NCBI RefSeq assembly: GCF_019059575.1
Contig: NW_024881617.1
Location: 730,501-794,500, forward strand
Direction of reading: 5' to 3'
From: Amphibalanus amphitrite
Lineage: Eukaryota; Arthropoda; Thecostraca; Balanomorpha; Balanidae
DNA length: 64,000 nucleotides
Made by a program: the position numbers and the translations under genes
The notes under the pieces: model-generated
Seen by the model: the letters and a program-made list of their open reading frames with translations, nothing else
Told to the model about the DNA's origin: nothing
Database searches by the model: none
Part shown: piece by piece, positions 1-13,300 of the stretch
Layout: every line of letters begins with the position of its first letter
Numbering within the stretch: position 1 is the first letter of the stretch

Positions 1-277
1 CCGGAAAGACATATTTTATTTGGATGCTAGCTGTTTAGAGTTGTTTTATAAGGAGCGTCATGAGCGTGGTTTTTGTCTTCCGTGTTTCTAAGCGTGATCG
101 TTTTGGGGGAATTTCTCTTATATAGGTCGCTCTGTGTGGCTTATTTATAATTTTTATGCTGATTTCGATCATTCCTCATGCCCATCCTACCAGGCCTTTT
201 GCCACTTACACTCATCAAGAAAGGAAAAAACTAGATTTTCATAGGGACTAGGTGTTTTGAGGGTGTAACATATACAG

Positions 278-934
278 CGTTCCCATTTTTGGATACTTCC
301 TTGTGCTCGTCAACTATCGGTGATAAACGGACAGGTGCTTGACATGTCTCCACCCTAGGCGCGGACGGTGGATATAGGTATGGAAGACCTTGTTGAACAT
401 CGCTGAGCGTTGTGAATTACGTAATCCTGCAGAGGGGGGCGTGCCCGCTGCGAGATCGACGGGAATAAAAGCGCAGAAGACCGGGCGAAACATTCGACGG
501 TCTTGCCGGAAAGGTCATCTGATGATTGTTGCGTTAACAATAATTTGCGGCGTTGGACGTGATGCTTTTTAATGAAAAGAGCCGCTGAAAGGCGTCAGTG
601 AAATCGTTCCCAATTTTGGGTACGCCGTTCCCATAATAAGGAACGCTTGCAGCGCCAGCGTACGAGAGCGTTCCCAAATTTGGGCTCGCGGCCCGGATGA
701 TGGACTGCTTTAGAAATAGGGGAACGATTTGAAACTACGATGGGCTTTACAATATCAAACTCTTTCCCAACAATATTGAGACAAATATCAGGCGGTTCAC
801 GATTGTTTTATATTTTTTGGACGTCATTTAATGGTTCTTTTTCTGGTTTTAAATAATGCCTACATGGCGTTCCCATATTTGGGTTTATCGTTCCCAAACA
901 TGGGAACGAAAATGCGTTCCCGAAAATGGGTACG
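278..934. repeat. cluster of seven GTTCCC-AT6-GGGAAC palindromes
   Basis: Units of about 20 bp of the form CGTTCCC(A/T-rich 6)GGGTACG occur near 278, 605, 626, 668, 868, 889 and 914, with single half-units between. Four contain an exact CArG-type core CC(A/T)6GG at 283-292, 610-619, 674-683 and 873-882. The outermost units are in inverted-like relation, so the block could also be a MITE with subterminal palindromes. No gene is seen here. Confidence 0.7.
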
Positions 935-1668
935 CTTGACCATAGTTCCGCCTACTGAATTATTTTGATTAAGGTCATGAGGCGAGGTTGAGAAGATGTA
1001 GCGAAACGTATACTCAATATTATATAACCTACCACTCTTTAACCTACCTGAGATTGAGGCCAAAGATATCTGTGAAAATTCTGAATTTCTGCCCTACAAA
1101 TTACAAAATAACCACAAAAACTTGTAATAACAAGCAGTATTTAGCGGCTTTCGGGCATACACGCGCGGCGTGGCTTTCCAAAAACGTTCACACCGCGGCC
1201 ACCGCAACCGAATTAGCTGCGCCGGAATTGTCTTACAAAGGATGCTTTCAAGATTGTCTGTCTTATCACTAAATATTTGTTGATTACTACATTTTCAAAC
1301 ATCGATTTGAAACTCTCCCCGACAAATTGTGCGCCACTCAAACATCAGAAGTAAAATTTCAACACTTAATATGCTATTATTCCCATTGTTTTGAATGAGA
1401 AGTCAATTTTTTCAAAGAAATATGTATAGTGCTGATTCCGCAATATAGTAGTAAGTACAACATAAAACGTAAAAAACTTCGCTGTATGCAAAAGCCTTCT
1501 CATCACTGTTCAAAAATTGCAAAATCAGCTCTCGGTGAGAATCCTGACGACAATTGGTTGATTTTTCCGATGCCGCCATATGATACCGCATGCTTGCTTT
1601 TATCTGCGGACTTCATGAGCAATCAAGTAAGAACAAGAATCGCTGTCCCAATAGTTTATAAATATGGC

Positions 1669-1727
1669 CTTGGTTTTGCCCAAGGCTCTATAGGTTTTGC
1701 TTGGGTTTTGCTTGGTTTTGCCAAGGT
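1669..1727 (+). repeat. short tandem repeat of a GGTTTTGCYY unit
   Basis: Four to five imperfect copies of a 10-14 base unit built on GGTTTTGCC/TTGG. The surrounding sequence has no recognised coding content. Confidence 0.5.
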
Positions 1728-1936
1728 GAGTTTTGCGAGGGATCCGGTTCTGCATTGCCCTGCTGTAAATGTGTGGTATCTATCATACCTATGACCGTGA
1801 CTGTGAGGGTTGTTGTCTGTTGAAGCGTGGGTTCGGGAATTGATTAAGGACATAACATTAGTCGCGTTGGTATATGTCAAGTTTAGGTCCTAACTACAAT
1901 TGTGACGCTGTTGATACAAATATGAAACAACAAAAA

Positions 1937-2083
1937 TTTTAGGTTTTAGGTTAGGTTAGGTTGTAGGTTTGTAGGTTTTAGGTTGTAGGTAGGTAGGTTT
2001 GTAGGTTAGGTTAGGTTAGGGTAGGTTTGTAGGTTGTAGGTTGGTAGGTTATAGGTAAGTAGGTAAGGTTAGGTCAGGTTTGA
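1937..2083 (+). repeat. degenerate TTAGG telomere-like array
   Basis: Runs of TTAGG and TGTAGG (for example TTAGGTTAGGTTAGG) for about 150 bp. TTAGG is the arthropod telomere repeat. The mixture of variants and the internal position point to an interstitial or satellite origin and not a chromosome end. Confidence 0.75.
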
Positions 2084-2551
2084 TTATGTTTTTTTCTTTT
2101 ATTTGCGAGACATATGAGTATCATTTTTGGATTCAGGATGTCAAATAATGTAAGAATATGAAAAATTTATCAATGAAATCTTCTTAGGACTTAAACTTGA
2201 CATTTACCGTCGCGTTTGCATAGCATTTTTGACGATGCTGTCACTGTAGCTCGTTTATTTGGCAATTATTTTGATGCAGTGGTGGTGGTCTTCATATATT
2301 TAGAGAGGACCATTTTGTAAATTTTAAAGCACCATTAGCATTTTTTGCAACATCACGGACAGAGCTTGCAACAAACCCTGTGTAAATGCGTCTGTTATTA
2401 AAATGCTGAATTAATTGTTGGGACTCGGTAGGTACTCCCACTTGTGGTGCCCGTTCTGGTTCTGGTTCATTTTCACCTTCTCTGGTGAAGGGCTCTCCTT
2501 GGCCGGGGACTGGAATATTTTCGTATTAAGTTTTGGGACATTTCTATTTTT

Positions 2552-2580
2552 ACGTTTTAAGTGGATTACACTTAAAACGT
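2552..2580. repeat. perfect 12-bp hairpin
   Basis: ACGTTTTAAGTG at 2552-2563 and its complement at 2569-2580 with a GATTA loop. There is no clear flanking direct repeat and no gene nearby. Function unknown. Confidence 0.5.
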
Positions 2581-3649
2581 AGATATGTTATACCCCAGTC
2601 CCAATTCTTTAATCACACACAGGTACATTCCAGTCAGTGCTCCCTAGCCATGGACATTTCCCACTTTCTGGCCACAATAGTTAAGTCTCTGAACCCCAAT
2701 CACACATCTATCTCACAGCCTCCAATATCCATATTGTGCATATTTTTCACTTCCCAGCCATGTTTAGTGTTTACTCTCAGCACAACATTCTGCATTGTTC
2801 AGTCACACCCCCATTTCACATCCACCCATTTCCCATTTCACAGCTTCATATAACCACTCCTTGCTCTCCAACCACGTGTATGACATTCTTTTCCCAACTG
2901 CATGTAAGGACGTTAGCATTGCTCTGGACAAAACAAGGTAATTTTTATTCCCCAGTCACCAGACAATATGGGATGTAGGTATGGGATGTAATCTATAAGC
3001 CATCCCCAGTGGTATCAAAATATGATGTCACAGTTCCTGGCTGACCAAGTGACCACCTCTGTCTCCATCTCTTGCTGTCCCATTTGTGGCCATTGCTATG
3101 TGGCAATGGCTTGCGGTCTATGGACCACTACTGCCTTAGTAAGTCCATGTACCACTCTGCCACAGTGACATCTGGATGTGAATCATTGTAGGGGATACTT
3201 GGTTTGACTCAGCCTGACTGGCTGAACTTTGAAAGGACCTTTGAAAGGACCTTTAAAATGCTGTGGTTCGAAAATGTCACCTGCCCGCTGCAGTGGCTCT
3301 TCGCTATTGACAAGTCATACATGATACATGACCTTAATAGCACGTGATTATTAGATAATGTTGCGTCAGTTTCAATGTTGACTGATCTAAGCGAGCACCT
3401 ATGCGCTTTTTGTTTTTCTGGTTTCTGGGCGACAGTTGCGTAGAATGCCCTGTGCAAATTTTCGAGCTTATGAATAAACTAATCTATTCACCTGAGTCAC
3501 CTATGCATTGAAACTCTGCTTGTTCCGTAGATGAAAAAGCAATGTATGACCAAGGCAACTCAACCGACAGCGAACAGTGTATTTGCTAGCACTGACTAGT
3601 GACTGATCATGTCAACCGTCAGCAAACTCCAGCGTTTCCATAACCACTC

Positions 3650-3671
3650 TCTCCGCCTCTCTCCTCTCTCT

Positions 3672-3756
<85 letters not shown>

Positions 3757-4060
3757 TCCACCTCCCCTCTCTCTCTCCCTTTCCCTCTCCCTCTCCCTCT
3801 CCCTCTCCCTCTCCCTCTCCCTCTCCCTCTCCCTCCTCTCTCCCTCTCCCTCTCATTCTTCCTCTCCCTCTCCCTCTCATTCTTCCTCTCCCTCTCCCTC
3901 TCATTCTTCCTCTCCCTCCCTCTCCTCCCTCTCCCTCCCTCCCTCCCTCCCTCCCTCCCTCCCTCCCTCCCTCCCTCCCTCCCTCCTCATCCTTCTCCCC
4001 CTCTTCCTCCTCCCCTCCCTCCCTCCTCTCCCTCCGACCTTCTCCCACCGCCACCCTCCC
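3650..4060 (+). repeat. CT / CCCTCT / CCCT microsatellite upstream of frc
   Basis: A pure (CT)n run is followed by (CCCTCT)n and then (CCCT)n on the plus strand, ending about 275 bp before the frc start codon. GA/CT tracts bind GAGA-type factors in flies and can form triplex DNA. The long Ser/Leu-rich and Arg/Glu-rich ORFs here are artefacts of the repeat. Confidence 0.9.
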
Positions 4061-4333
4061 CGTCGACCATTCTACCCCTCTCCTCCCCTCCCCACGTGCC
4101 GCTCCTCCCTCCCGGTCCGTCCCCCCTGCGGGCGGTCGGAGATTTCCCGGACTCCTCGGAGCCTCGGCTGGCGGCGGTCAGTCGGCCGCCGTCGGTCCCC
4201 GCGCGAGGACCGTGCCGCGCCCGTCCGCTCCGTACTCCGTGAGACACGCGCTCCCGCCGACCCCACAATCACAGCTTGGTCGGCTGACCGAGCCAGTGAC
4301 GGCTGTGACGTCCGTGACGGCTGACGTGACTCG
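4061..4333 (+). promoter_or_regulatory. GC-rich promoter / 5' leader of frc
   Basis: CpG-rich sequence between the CT tract and the start codon. The last 70 bases hold a series of GTGACGG / GTGACGTC / CTGACGTGAC motifs, half-sites of the CRE type (TGACG), immediately before the ATG. No TATA box was seen. The transcription start is not determined. Confidence 0.5.
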
Positions 4334-7300
4334 ATGACGGCCATTTCAGTCGGTGACGCCGCCAGTGCCGGTGCGAAGGAGAAGGCGGCCAGGATGGGTG
4401 GCGCGCCGGCCAGCCCGCCCGCTGAGGCGCCCCTCTGGCTGCGCACCTCATCAGCGGCCAGCTATGCCTTCTCGTCGTTTGCCATCATGGCGGTGAATAA
4501 GGAGGTGCTCACAGTGAAAAAGTAAGTAGTTGAAGTGTGGACTGTTCCCGTGATCTAGAAATGCATGTGGTTTTAATCTGGATGCTTGGGAAAATTATTC
4601 ACACGGCACAAAGTGTAGTGTTTTGACAAACACGTTTTATAAAACGGTATGCCGTATACATCTAAGAGCCAACATGGTGCTACATTGGAGTTTATTCTAG
4701 TCGACAGGTGCTTTGCGTGGGTGTAAGGTACTTGAATGTTATTATGGGATAGGGAAAACAACTCCCCCCCCCCCCAATAAATAACTTCCTTTAAAATGCC
4801 ATCCCTATTTGGGCTGTAAATGCTCCTTCTGCTCCTTTTTCTTTCCAGGCGACTTGCGGTGTTTTCAGGCTCTGCGATTTCGATCTCGCTATTTGCGATG
4901 GGGCTCTAATTTACGTTACGGCTGTAGACTTTTATGCTTGTTTACAGTCGAGACGCGAGACTATGTTTCGAATTTACAGGCTTCTGGCGTAGTGCCTATG
5001 ATAATTTCGTTCCAACATTACAACTTGACGAACAATAGGGAGCATACGTCCGCGCTTCATACCCTATGTGGCTCATCCACATTCCACTGTTCTATCTGTC
5101 CGTATTTGACCGTATGTTCAAATGGAGTCACGGGAAATGTATTCAATGGTTTTGACTTGGTGACTAATTAAATTTTCTTTTGCAGGTTTCCGTCGTTTTT
5201 AGTGCTGGGCGTTTGTCAGGTAAGCACTAAGAATATTTTCAATTACGATGCATGTGTGGGTGTGGGTGGACCTATTGTATTTGTTGCATGCATTGGAGTG
5301 GCATCGGTTAGATGATTGCTTGTCGTCGTATTGCTTTTGTATTATTGTAATGGTAGTATGATCTGTATTCGCAAAAGAAAGTGTGATGAACTAGCGCTAC
5401 ATTACGTCATAAATTACACAAATAGAGTTTCTATGCCGCCTATTCGAGCTGCCTTTCTAACCATATGCAGTGCACACATGTGGCGGAATGTTGGAGTCAC
5501 TGACCGAAAAATGATGGTGCTGGCACATCTGTGTCCCGCATTATTTTCTGGTCAGTTGGAAACTTGTGCTAAATGACCAGAGGAAAGTTGTTTCTGCTAC
5601 CAGTGTGCCGACTAGTATTAGAGTCGTCGGGTTAGTTTTATTGTTACCTACTCTGCAAGTCCAAGTAAGCACATAACGTCGTATATGGCGTCTGGAAAGT
5701 AGGTTCTCCTCATGCATACGCTTGGTGGTTACTGATGAACAGTGGCATTTGATGCTCGGTGACATTGTCATAAGTTTTCTCGCCTGTTTCCGCATTTTAA
5801 ACGTACTACTATCTTTTATTATGATAGTTATTCCCGGATATTTGCATATGCATCCACTATTGTACGGTAACAATTGATAAGATTCTAGCGGTCCGCCCTT
5901 ATCGCGGTTTGGAGCCGCAGCGACCAGCCAGTAGAGCCGTGACCTCCCACTGGGTGTCACCGACCGCTGCGCTTGATCATGACGTCATAGTTACGTCATA
6001 GTGACGTCGGATCCTTGGTAGCCAATTTTATTGGGGTGCTCTCCACGGTTGACCTTGTGGGTGGAAGTGTGGTCCTTTTACAATACTCTGCTTGTACTGT
6101 TCGCTCGTCTGTGATTGTGAAGCGTAGGTGCTCCGATACGAGTTGCTGTGTGTGAGCGCTTCTGTGGTCGATTTCAACTAGTCGTAACGGTGTCATATGA
6201 GGAATGGTACCATATTTTGCGAGGAATTTCGAGATTAGAGGAATTTCGATCCACGACTGCACTCGTTCTATCCGCCGGTCATTTGTCTTTCCAGTGCTCA
6301 TTTCCTGAGACCGGCTGACTGGATCGCAATCCGCCGGTCAGCCCCCCGCCCACCGCCCAGTGCTCAGTACTCGGTACTCTCAGACCGGCTGACTGGAACC
6401 GGTGGCACCGCCGCTTTGTCCGGCCCTGACCTGCCATCGGACCGCGGAACATCCGCTCGGAACCGGTTGTATGGGCCCGATGCTTTCCGAGTTCTCAGGC
6501 CAGATTGCTACTGGGTCCGCTGCTAATAGAATGGCATCTACCCTATCTACTGTTTGTTGAAGTGCTGGCTATTTGCTGCCCGTCTGTTGTGCCGCTAGTT
6601 ACCGTTTGCTATCTTGCTTATCGTTTGTATATAGAGTGGTCGCTGTTGTGACCAACGTTGCATCCTCGGGGCGACTGCTGTTATTCCATGTTGTCCGCTG
6701 TTGTGTCAGGGCGGTCAATGCTCTGCTTACCGTCTACTCTTCTCTTCATGGTTGATCGTCGTTGTTTCTGCCCGGAAACACAATCCAGCAGCCGCTCTGC
6801 GGTCAGGACCGCTGGGTGTCTGGCGATCCCAATCGTGGTGTCACGGTAGCTAACGGGCACTGGGTTTTTCTTCTGCCGCTCGTGTAGCTCGATCTGATCC
6901 GGATCGAGCAAATCGGCCTTGGCGCATTGAGCTGGAGATGGCCGTTGCCGGTGGTGGGAACTCGGCTTCCGCACCGTGTCTTCGGGGACTGTCATTAGGT
7001 GACGTGATTGATTCGGTATGTCGATGCAATGAATGTATCATCGTGGGAATCATATTACCGCTCGCTGATGCCGTGGATAATAGTTTATTCTACCTGCTTA
7101 TCGTTATTTACTGATTTGGGTTCATTGGGCGCAAAATGATCTTGTCGGCGCGCCCTAAAGTCCCAATAAACAACAAAGGATTTGGTTTCATATATCCTTG
7201 CTGATAATTATTATCTACGGACTACGGAGATAGATGTTTTTGTATTTGGCACTGTACGGGGATATGCCGGGATCTTCGGCCTGTACCCACTAACGCTGCT

Positions 7301-10300
7301 GCAATGCAGGTACGATGTGATGCCATTTTTGGCGCGTTTGTTGAGTCTAATTAGGCAACGACATTTGCCATCTGAACACCGACCAAACCAGCACGAGGCT
7401 GCAGCTGCCAGTGCATAAGAGAATAATGGTCAGCATAGATAACATGAATCTATGTTATCTATGTGGTCAGAAAATCCTATCCAAAGCTCATTACGTCAGC
7501 CCGGCATCTCTTGAATCCTTGCCGGGCAAACGCTTTCAACCGGGATGGTGTACCGAAGCTCTAGCTTGACAGTGAATGTCAGCACAACTTTTTTCGGTAG
7601 CACAGCAAACGGCGTTCAATTCCCTACATTGTAGATACGGCCCAGGGGCGAGATAATAGTAAAAGAATGCTCGTATGTGCTTACGCTGATAGTGATCACA
7701 ATGATTTCTCTGTTGGCCGTAAGCCTTTGCCCGACTAATGGATGAGATAATCAGACTGCCGACAGACCCGATCACTTCGCCAGATCATAATTATTTCAGT
7801 ATTGCTCTACCCGTCAATTTTCTTTTCGATTGTCCTATTTATGAGCCACGCGTATGAAGACATGCTCCGAAGGTGTTTAGTGATGACGCGATTACGCATT
7901 ATTACGCTCAGCCCAATGGACACGTAATCTTGTCCCGTAATCTGATCTGAGGCGCCAGACGCTCCCGTGGTATCGTAATACTCTGTGTGATTTGTGACGG
8001 CTATGGATGAACCATAAAGTGACACCAAAGTTCAGTCGGTTGTGTGCCCTTTGATTGGGTTTTCTGTGAAGCTCAGTCATTGGCATATTCCAGATTATAC
8101 AGGCGTCTTGACGTTATATAAAAAAATATTTTTGCTTTGCTGTTAGAGACTGAAACTCGAATGGCGTCACACAATTTGACAAAAGCGTCGCACTCTCTGC
8201 TATGATTTAGCCTACCTGTGAACTTATGTTGTTGCCGACAGACAGTGGTTTCAGGTAGGTAGTGTTCTGCTAAAGGTTTCCGTTATCCGCGTCTTGTCCT
8301 CGATTTTGGACAATGAACATGCCATGAAGTGCGGGCACATTTTAAAAGTGATGGTGCTCAGAGTCGAACTTTATTTTTGCTCAGAGTGACCCCCGTCCCA
8401 GTCCCAGCTCTCCACTTGTAAGGGAGACCCACGCGGTGGCTTGTAACGGACGCAGCTCTGCCGTGCTGCCGTCCAGTTGCTGCTCCCCAGTCATTCCTGG
8501 ATAGCTAATGGCTGCGGCGACACCCGGCTACCCCCGAGCTGCACGTGCTGCGTCGCCGTGCTGACCGAGCACGTGGCGGCACAGCTCGGCTGTGGGCACA
8601 GCGCTCGGCAGTATCGGAATACGTACTGTCCTCGGTTACGCAATGTGCGCGGCTGGCTTGATGCGTTAGTCACACGCACGTCAGCTGCGGGGCAGTGTCC
8701 CGGGACTGCTCCGAGTGCCGGATATTGCTGGACAGAGCAATCTGGTCGAACTTGAAGCTGAATTGGAAGCTTGGGTTGAGCGTTATGCAGCGACATACGT
8801 GGACATTCTCTGACACTGGCAATATGACACTGACAGTATGCTTCTGCAGCAAAATATGGAAGTCTGTGTTTCATCGCAAAGTCGCACTTTCTTTTCTTAC
8901 AATATCTGGCAACTGGATTGTTCCGATGAATCTTGGACAGGTTTTTGAACTCGTGGAAAGAATCAATCACTTTCATTTTCACAATCATTTTCTACTATGG
9001 GCACTTTTAAGCTCTCTCCAGCTTCATAATTATTCAGCGGGGACTGTTGTATCTCCGCAATTCTAGCGCAATGGCTAGGGTCCGGGGCTCCTCGATCATC
9101 AGCAGTGCCGCCTTTTGAAACTAAAACTTTGTTTCGTACAGTACCGATGGCCACTCCCCGGCCCCACAGAGAGTCTGACCTGGCGCTGTTGGTGTGCTTT
9201 GTTTGGCCTTTGCGGTCGTGACAACCCGTGCGCCCCCATGTGTGGGAATGCATGGGAATGCGTCACCCAGCTAATCGATCGGCCGAGGGTGGGGCACTCG
9301 CCTACGGAGCAACCGTACCGCCGGTCTGGGAAGGGGTGGAAATGGTGGGAAGGTGTACCAAGTAGTAGTCTGACCATTTCCATAGCGTGTGTAGGAGCAG
9401 AAGGCATTTTGATAATCGGAAGTAGGAAGACTGAATGTAGCCATCCAGTTGCTTGTTTGAAATTCGATTAACTCAATATGCTTATACGGAGTAATCCAGT
9501 CCCTCCCCAACGCAGCATCCGTGATAAATTTATATGGCTTCATTGCATTAACATCAATTCTTATTTCTATGCCGACTTCATTTCCAGTCTTCTTATTCCG
9601 CCGCCTCAGAGCTCCAGCCAGTTCTGGACTTAGGCAACCAACACAGGCTGGATGCTCAAAACCCAGAATCAGCGCCACCTCAGCCGAACTCAGAGTGTGG
9701 CTGTTTTACCATGTGGCTGACGCAGCGTTTGCCTTGTTTCAGATGTTGGTGACCATTGTCACCCTAGGTGCACTGCGGTTCGTAGGCTACGTACAGTTTC
9801 CAGCCCTCGACAGGAGTATACCACGCAAGGTGAGCGGTTATGTTGATGCGAAAGACGTATAGTTTATCATTAATGTCTGTGGTAGCATGGTTTGTGTGAA
9901 CTGGTACGATGAGGTTATTTTAAGGCTGTTATGGCGACGGCCAGAATTAGACACCTATGAGTCAGGTGGGAGGGCACGGGGTGCTATTAGAGTTATGGCT
10001 TCCCGTGATCAGCTGCCTTGTCCCGGAGTGACGGGGAAGGGGAGGGGAGACCAGGAATAGCCACCTTCCCAGAACGCATACCTTGGAAGGTGAACAAGGT
10101 TTCCAGAAGGCCGTGAAGTTAAAGATCATAGCTGTGCAGCGCAATTATGTGTAGAGGGAGTCGATTAGGACTGAAATCTCGTGTCATCGACCAGGTGGTA
10201 ATGGCTCCAATTGAAGGGGTGGGTATTGGAGGGGGGGGGGGGATATGGGGTTTTGTCCTTGTCTTCTACGCCAGGTACGCGTCCTCTCAAGGTCAAGCTT

Positions 10301-13300
10301 AAGGTCACCGCACAAGGCTATTTTTCTAGTGCTGCGCTGGTAAAGCGAAAGGGTTTCGATTGGTAATGTGCTCGTTTGCTTTTTGCCCCGGGTTGTTTTC
10401 GCCGCAGTTCGCTGTAATTGTAGGAGGGATGAATGTCTTTGTTCTGTGACAGTCAGGTAGGTCAGCGTCCTCTCTGGGTGATTGCTGTTCGCCTGAGGCC
10501 TACGTGACGTCACTGGTGCGCAGGGAGGAGAAATGACGTCAATGGGTCTTCGCCCGACCTTCACATAGCGCCATAATATGGTCTGGTGGCTGGTGCAGAT
10601 GTCTGATCTGAGCTCTTTGTCCCTCAGATATGGCCGCTACCTGTAGTCTATCTAGGAAATCAAGTCACGGGTCTAGGAGGTACAAAAATGCTCAGGTGAG
10701 TTTTACTCCGAGGTTTGCGAATTACCGTGTACGGCACCCAGTTTTCATGCTAGGCAATTTGCTCAGCCTTTGCCAGAACTGCAAATGAAAATTGTGTTGC
10801 ATCGATCATTCAGACTTCAGAGTATTTCCATTTCATCTAAAAAGTACCAGACGAAGTGCCTCGACCATAAACATTTGATGCATGTAATGCTAACTTGAGG
10901 ACATCAAAACATCAGGTTAAACAATATCCCACAAACATCTGAATTCCCCTGTTCTATTATTCGCATCACTGAAATGTTTTATGTTGATGTTTTCGCATAG
11001 GACCAGTATCCGATAGCAACCCGATCAGGGCCGTCAGTGACGAATATCTCAACTGTTCTTTTCAGTTTACCTATGTTGACGGCGCTACGAAGGTTCTCCA
11101 TTCTGATGACCATGGGACTGGAGTTTTACCTGCTTGGGTGAGTACAAAAGTTCTGATGATTTCTTCAAATATCTTTGTCTCTCGCTTCTCGGTCACTCTT
11201 TCTCCCCATATCCTTCTACTTCACACAACTTCCAAAGCTCTTTCTAAACAGTGAGTTGCCCACATTGGTCGGTCGGTACCGGTTTGGAAGTTCCGTCGTC
11301 TCTGGTTTTGTCCAGTATTGTCTGCTATTGCTCGACACTGTCAAGTTTTCCTGGTCCTGAAATGGACGGTGAGTCTCTCTGCCCCTCGCCCCGCGCCGCC
11401 CTCAGTGATAGACGCTACCGGCGCATTACCGCCGGCCCCCTTGTCACGGTTGACCGGTCAGTGTCGGCTCAGTAATCCTACAGACCCTGATTTAATCGGT
11501 ACCCGGCGGACAAAGCGAAGACGGTGGTGCGTGGGGGGGGGGGATTGATTCGGGATTCCCTGACAGCGTGGCCCGTCCCTCCAAGTCGACCCTCCCCGAC
11601 TCCGCCCCCTCTTTCCCGCACCACCCCTCTCACTGACTCCACCCCTTCTCCTCTACCCCTCTCCCAAATCCACCGCGGGTCTAACCCTCTCCCCGGCGCC
11701 ACCCCTGTCGTGGCCCTCTGCCTCTCGACTCCCTCCCTCGACCCGGCGGGACTGCCGCTGTGGCCTTGAACTTGGCCGCTGCCTGCTTACCTGGGGTTCG
11801 ACGGGCTTGTTTTGCGCGGTGGGTCGGTCTGCCTGACTGCGGCTGCCAGTTACAGTGGCGCGCTGACCTTTCATCTTCCACCGTAACTTATTGTCCCGTC
11901 CTGCCTAGCCGAGAAGGTTGTCTGTTTTCGTATGGCAAAACATTTACCGGCGCTTCTGCTGGATGAGCTTAATTGGAAAATGTTGTGATCTGCAACTGAC
12001 TTTGAATAGAACTTAGAATAACATGGTTTAAAGGCACAACGATTATTGAACTCCTGCTGATGGGTGTCATAAATCCATTTATGGACACCGCGGTAGATAG
12101 TGTTGACTAACAAGATAAGCTTATTGCGATATCTGATTGAACGACAATGGACAGGCCAATGTCCACGATTAACAATGAAGGGTTAAAGGGAGGTCAACAT
12201 CCTCACGAGTCACGACACGACACGAGTCAAGCTTACGCTCTAACTCTGTCTCCTACGAGTATACCAACTTTTGCTTTAAATGTGTCCCGAGCTCTTACTA
12301 GCTCTATACTAACGCCGGCGAGACGAACGTGAAGAAGCGGCAGTAGCTCGGCAGGAGACGGTATGGGGGCAATAAAGTATCCGTCTGGGTAGCGCGAGGC
12401 CAACCAAGGACGGAGCGGAGCCGGCGGCGCAGGTCAATGAACGACGCTAGCTGTACGGACTGGTAGGGGAGGAGGGATGCTATGGACCGGTGGAGCCTGT
12501 ACAGAGTGTGGAGGGAACAGTATGGAATGAGGGACATTGAACTGGGGTGCGGGCTGCTTTGAGACCAGCAGTGAACGTCGCAAGTTACTACAAGTTACTA
12601 AGCTAGTCGCAAGTTGAACGTGTATTGGGAAGACATGGGGAAAGAGTCTGGGTCGCCGGTCGGTCAGTCACCGACAGGGCTGCGGATTCGATGGATTTTC
12701 GGTGACTCGAGCCGACTCCGGCTTCCGAAAATCGACTCCGACTCTGGCTCCGACTCAGGACAACCATGGATAATCTCTAATTCATGGGACAACACTGTCG
12801 ACTTGGACTTCGGCTCCGACTCCGTCTTTACAGACCTGGTCACTGACACCACAGCAACTTTTTGTTCAATATCAGCGGTCCTAAAACCAAGACATCGAGC
12901 CAACCGCTAGTGATCAGGTTTTCAGTTTTATTATAGCTGTCACAAAAAGTAACCGTCAAGCTAAGACGCCGTGATCATTTTAGTTGAGTGGGCATGGTGT
13001 GAACTGTGGAGCTTTGTTTTCAGATTTATGAGAACTGCAGTGCTTCATTTGGTCATAGCTGTCTCACGTTCTCAGCTCATCAAACGGGGTACTGAACGGC
13101 AATAGCGCGACGCCTCATAGCCGCCTACTTCGGAGGCAGTTCTGGTGAAATCATTGGCGACAAACAGCCCCGGCCACGGGCCGCTCTATCCGATCCTCAG
13201 GTGGCTACCGGTTCTGCCAAAGCTCCGCGGCCAGTGGAATCAGAGATCGAACGATTGATTATAAGATAACGGTGATGATTAGCTGAAGCGTTGACATTTC

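Larger units (their letters stand above)
1..3649. other. gene-free left flank
   Basis: Mostly AT-rich sequence with short chance ORFs. It holds the palindrome cluster (278-934), a short tandem repeat (1669-1727), the TTAGG-like array (1937-2083) and a hairpin (2552-2580). I recognise no protein, RNA gene or conserved exon here. Confidence 0.6.

Noticed and set aside
1937-2083. A real chromosome end
   Set aside because: Units are degenerate and mixed, and unique sequence continues on both sides.
3596-4337. Long Leu/Ser- and Arg/Gly/Glu-rich ORFs on both strands
   Set aside because: They are translations of the CT/CCCT microsatellite and leave no family signature.
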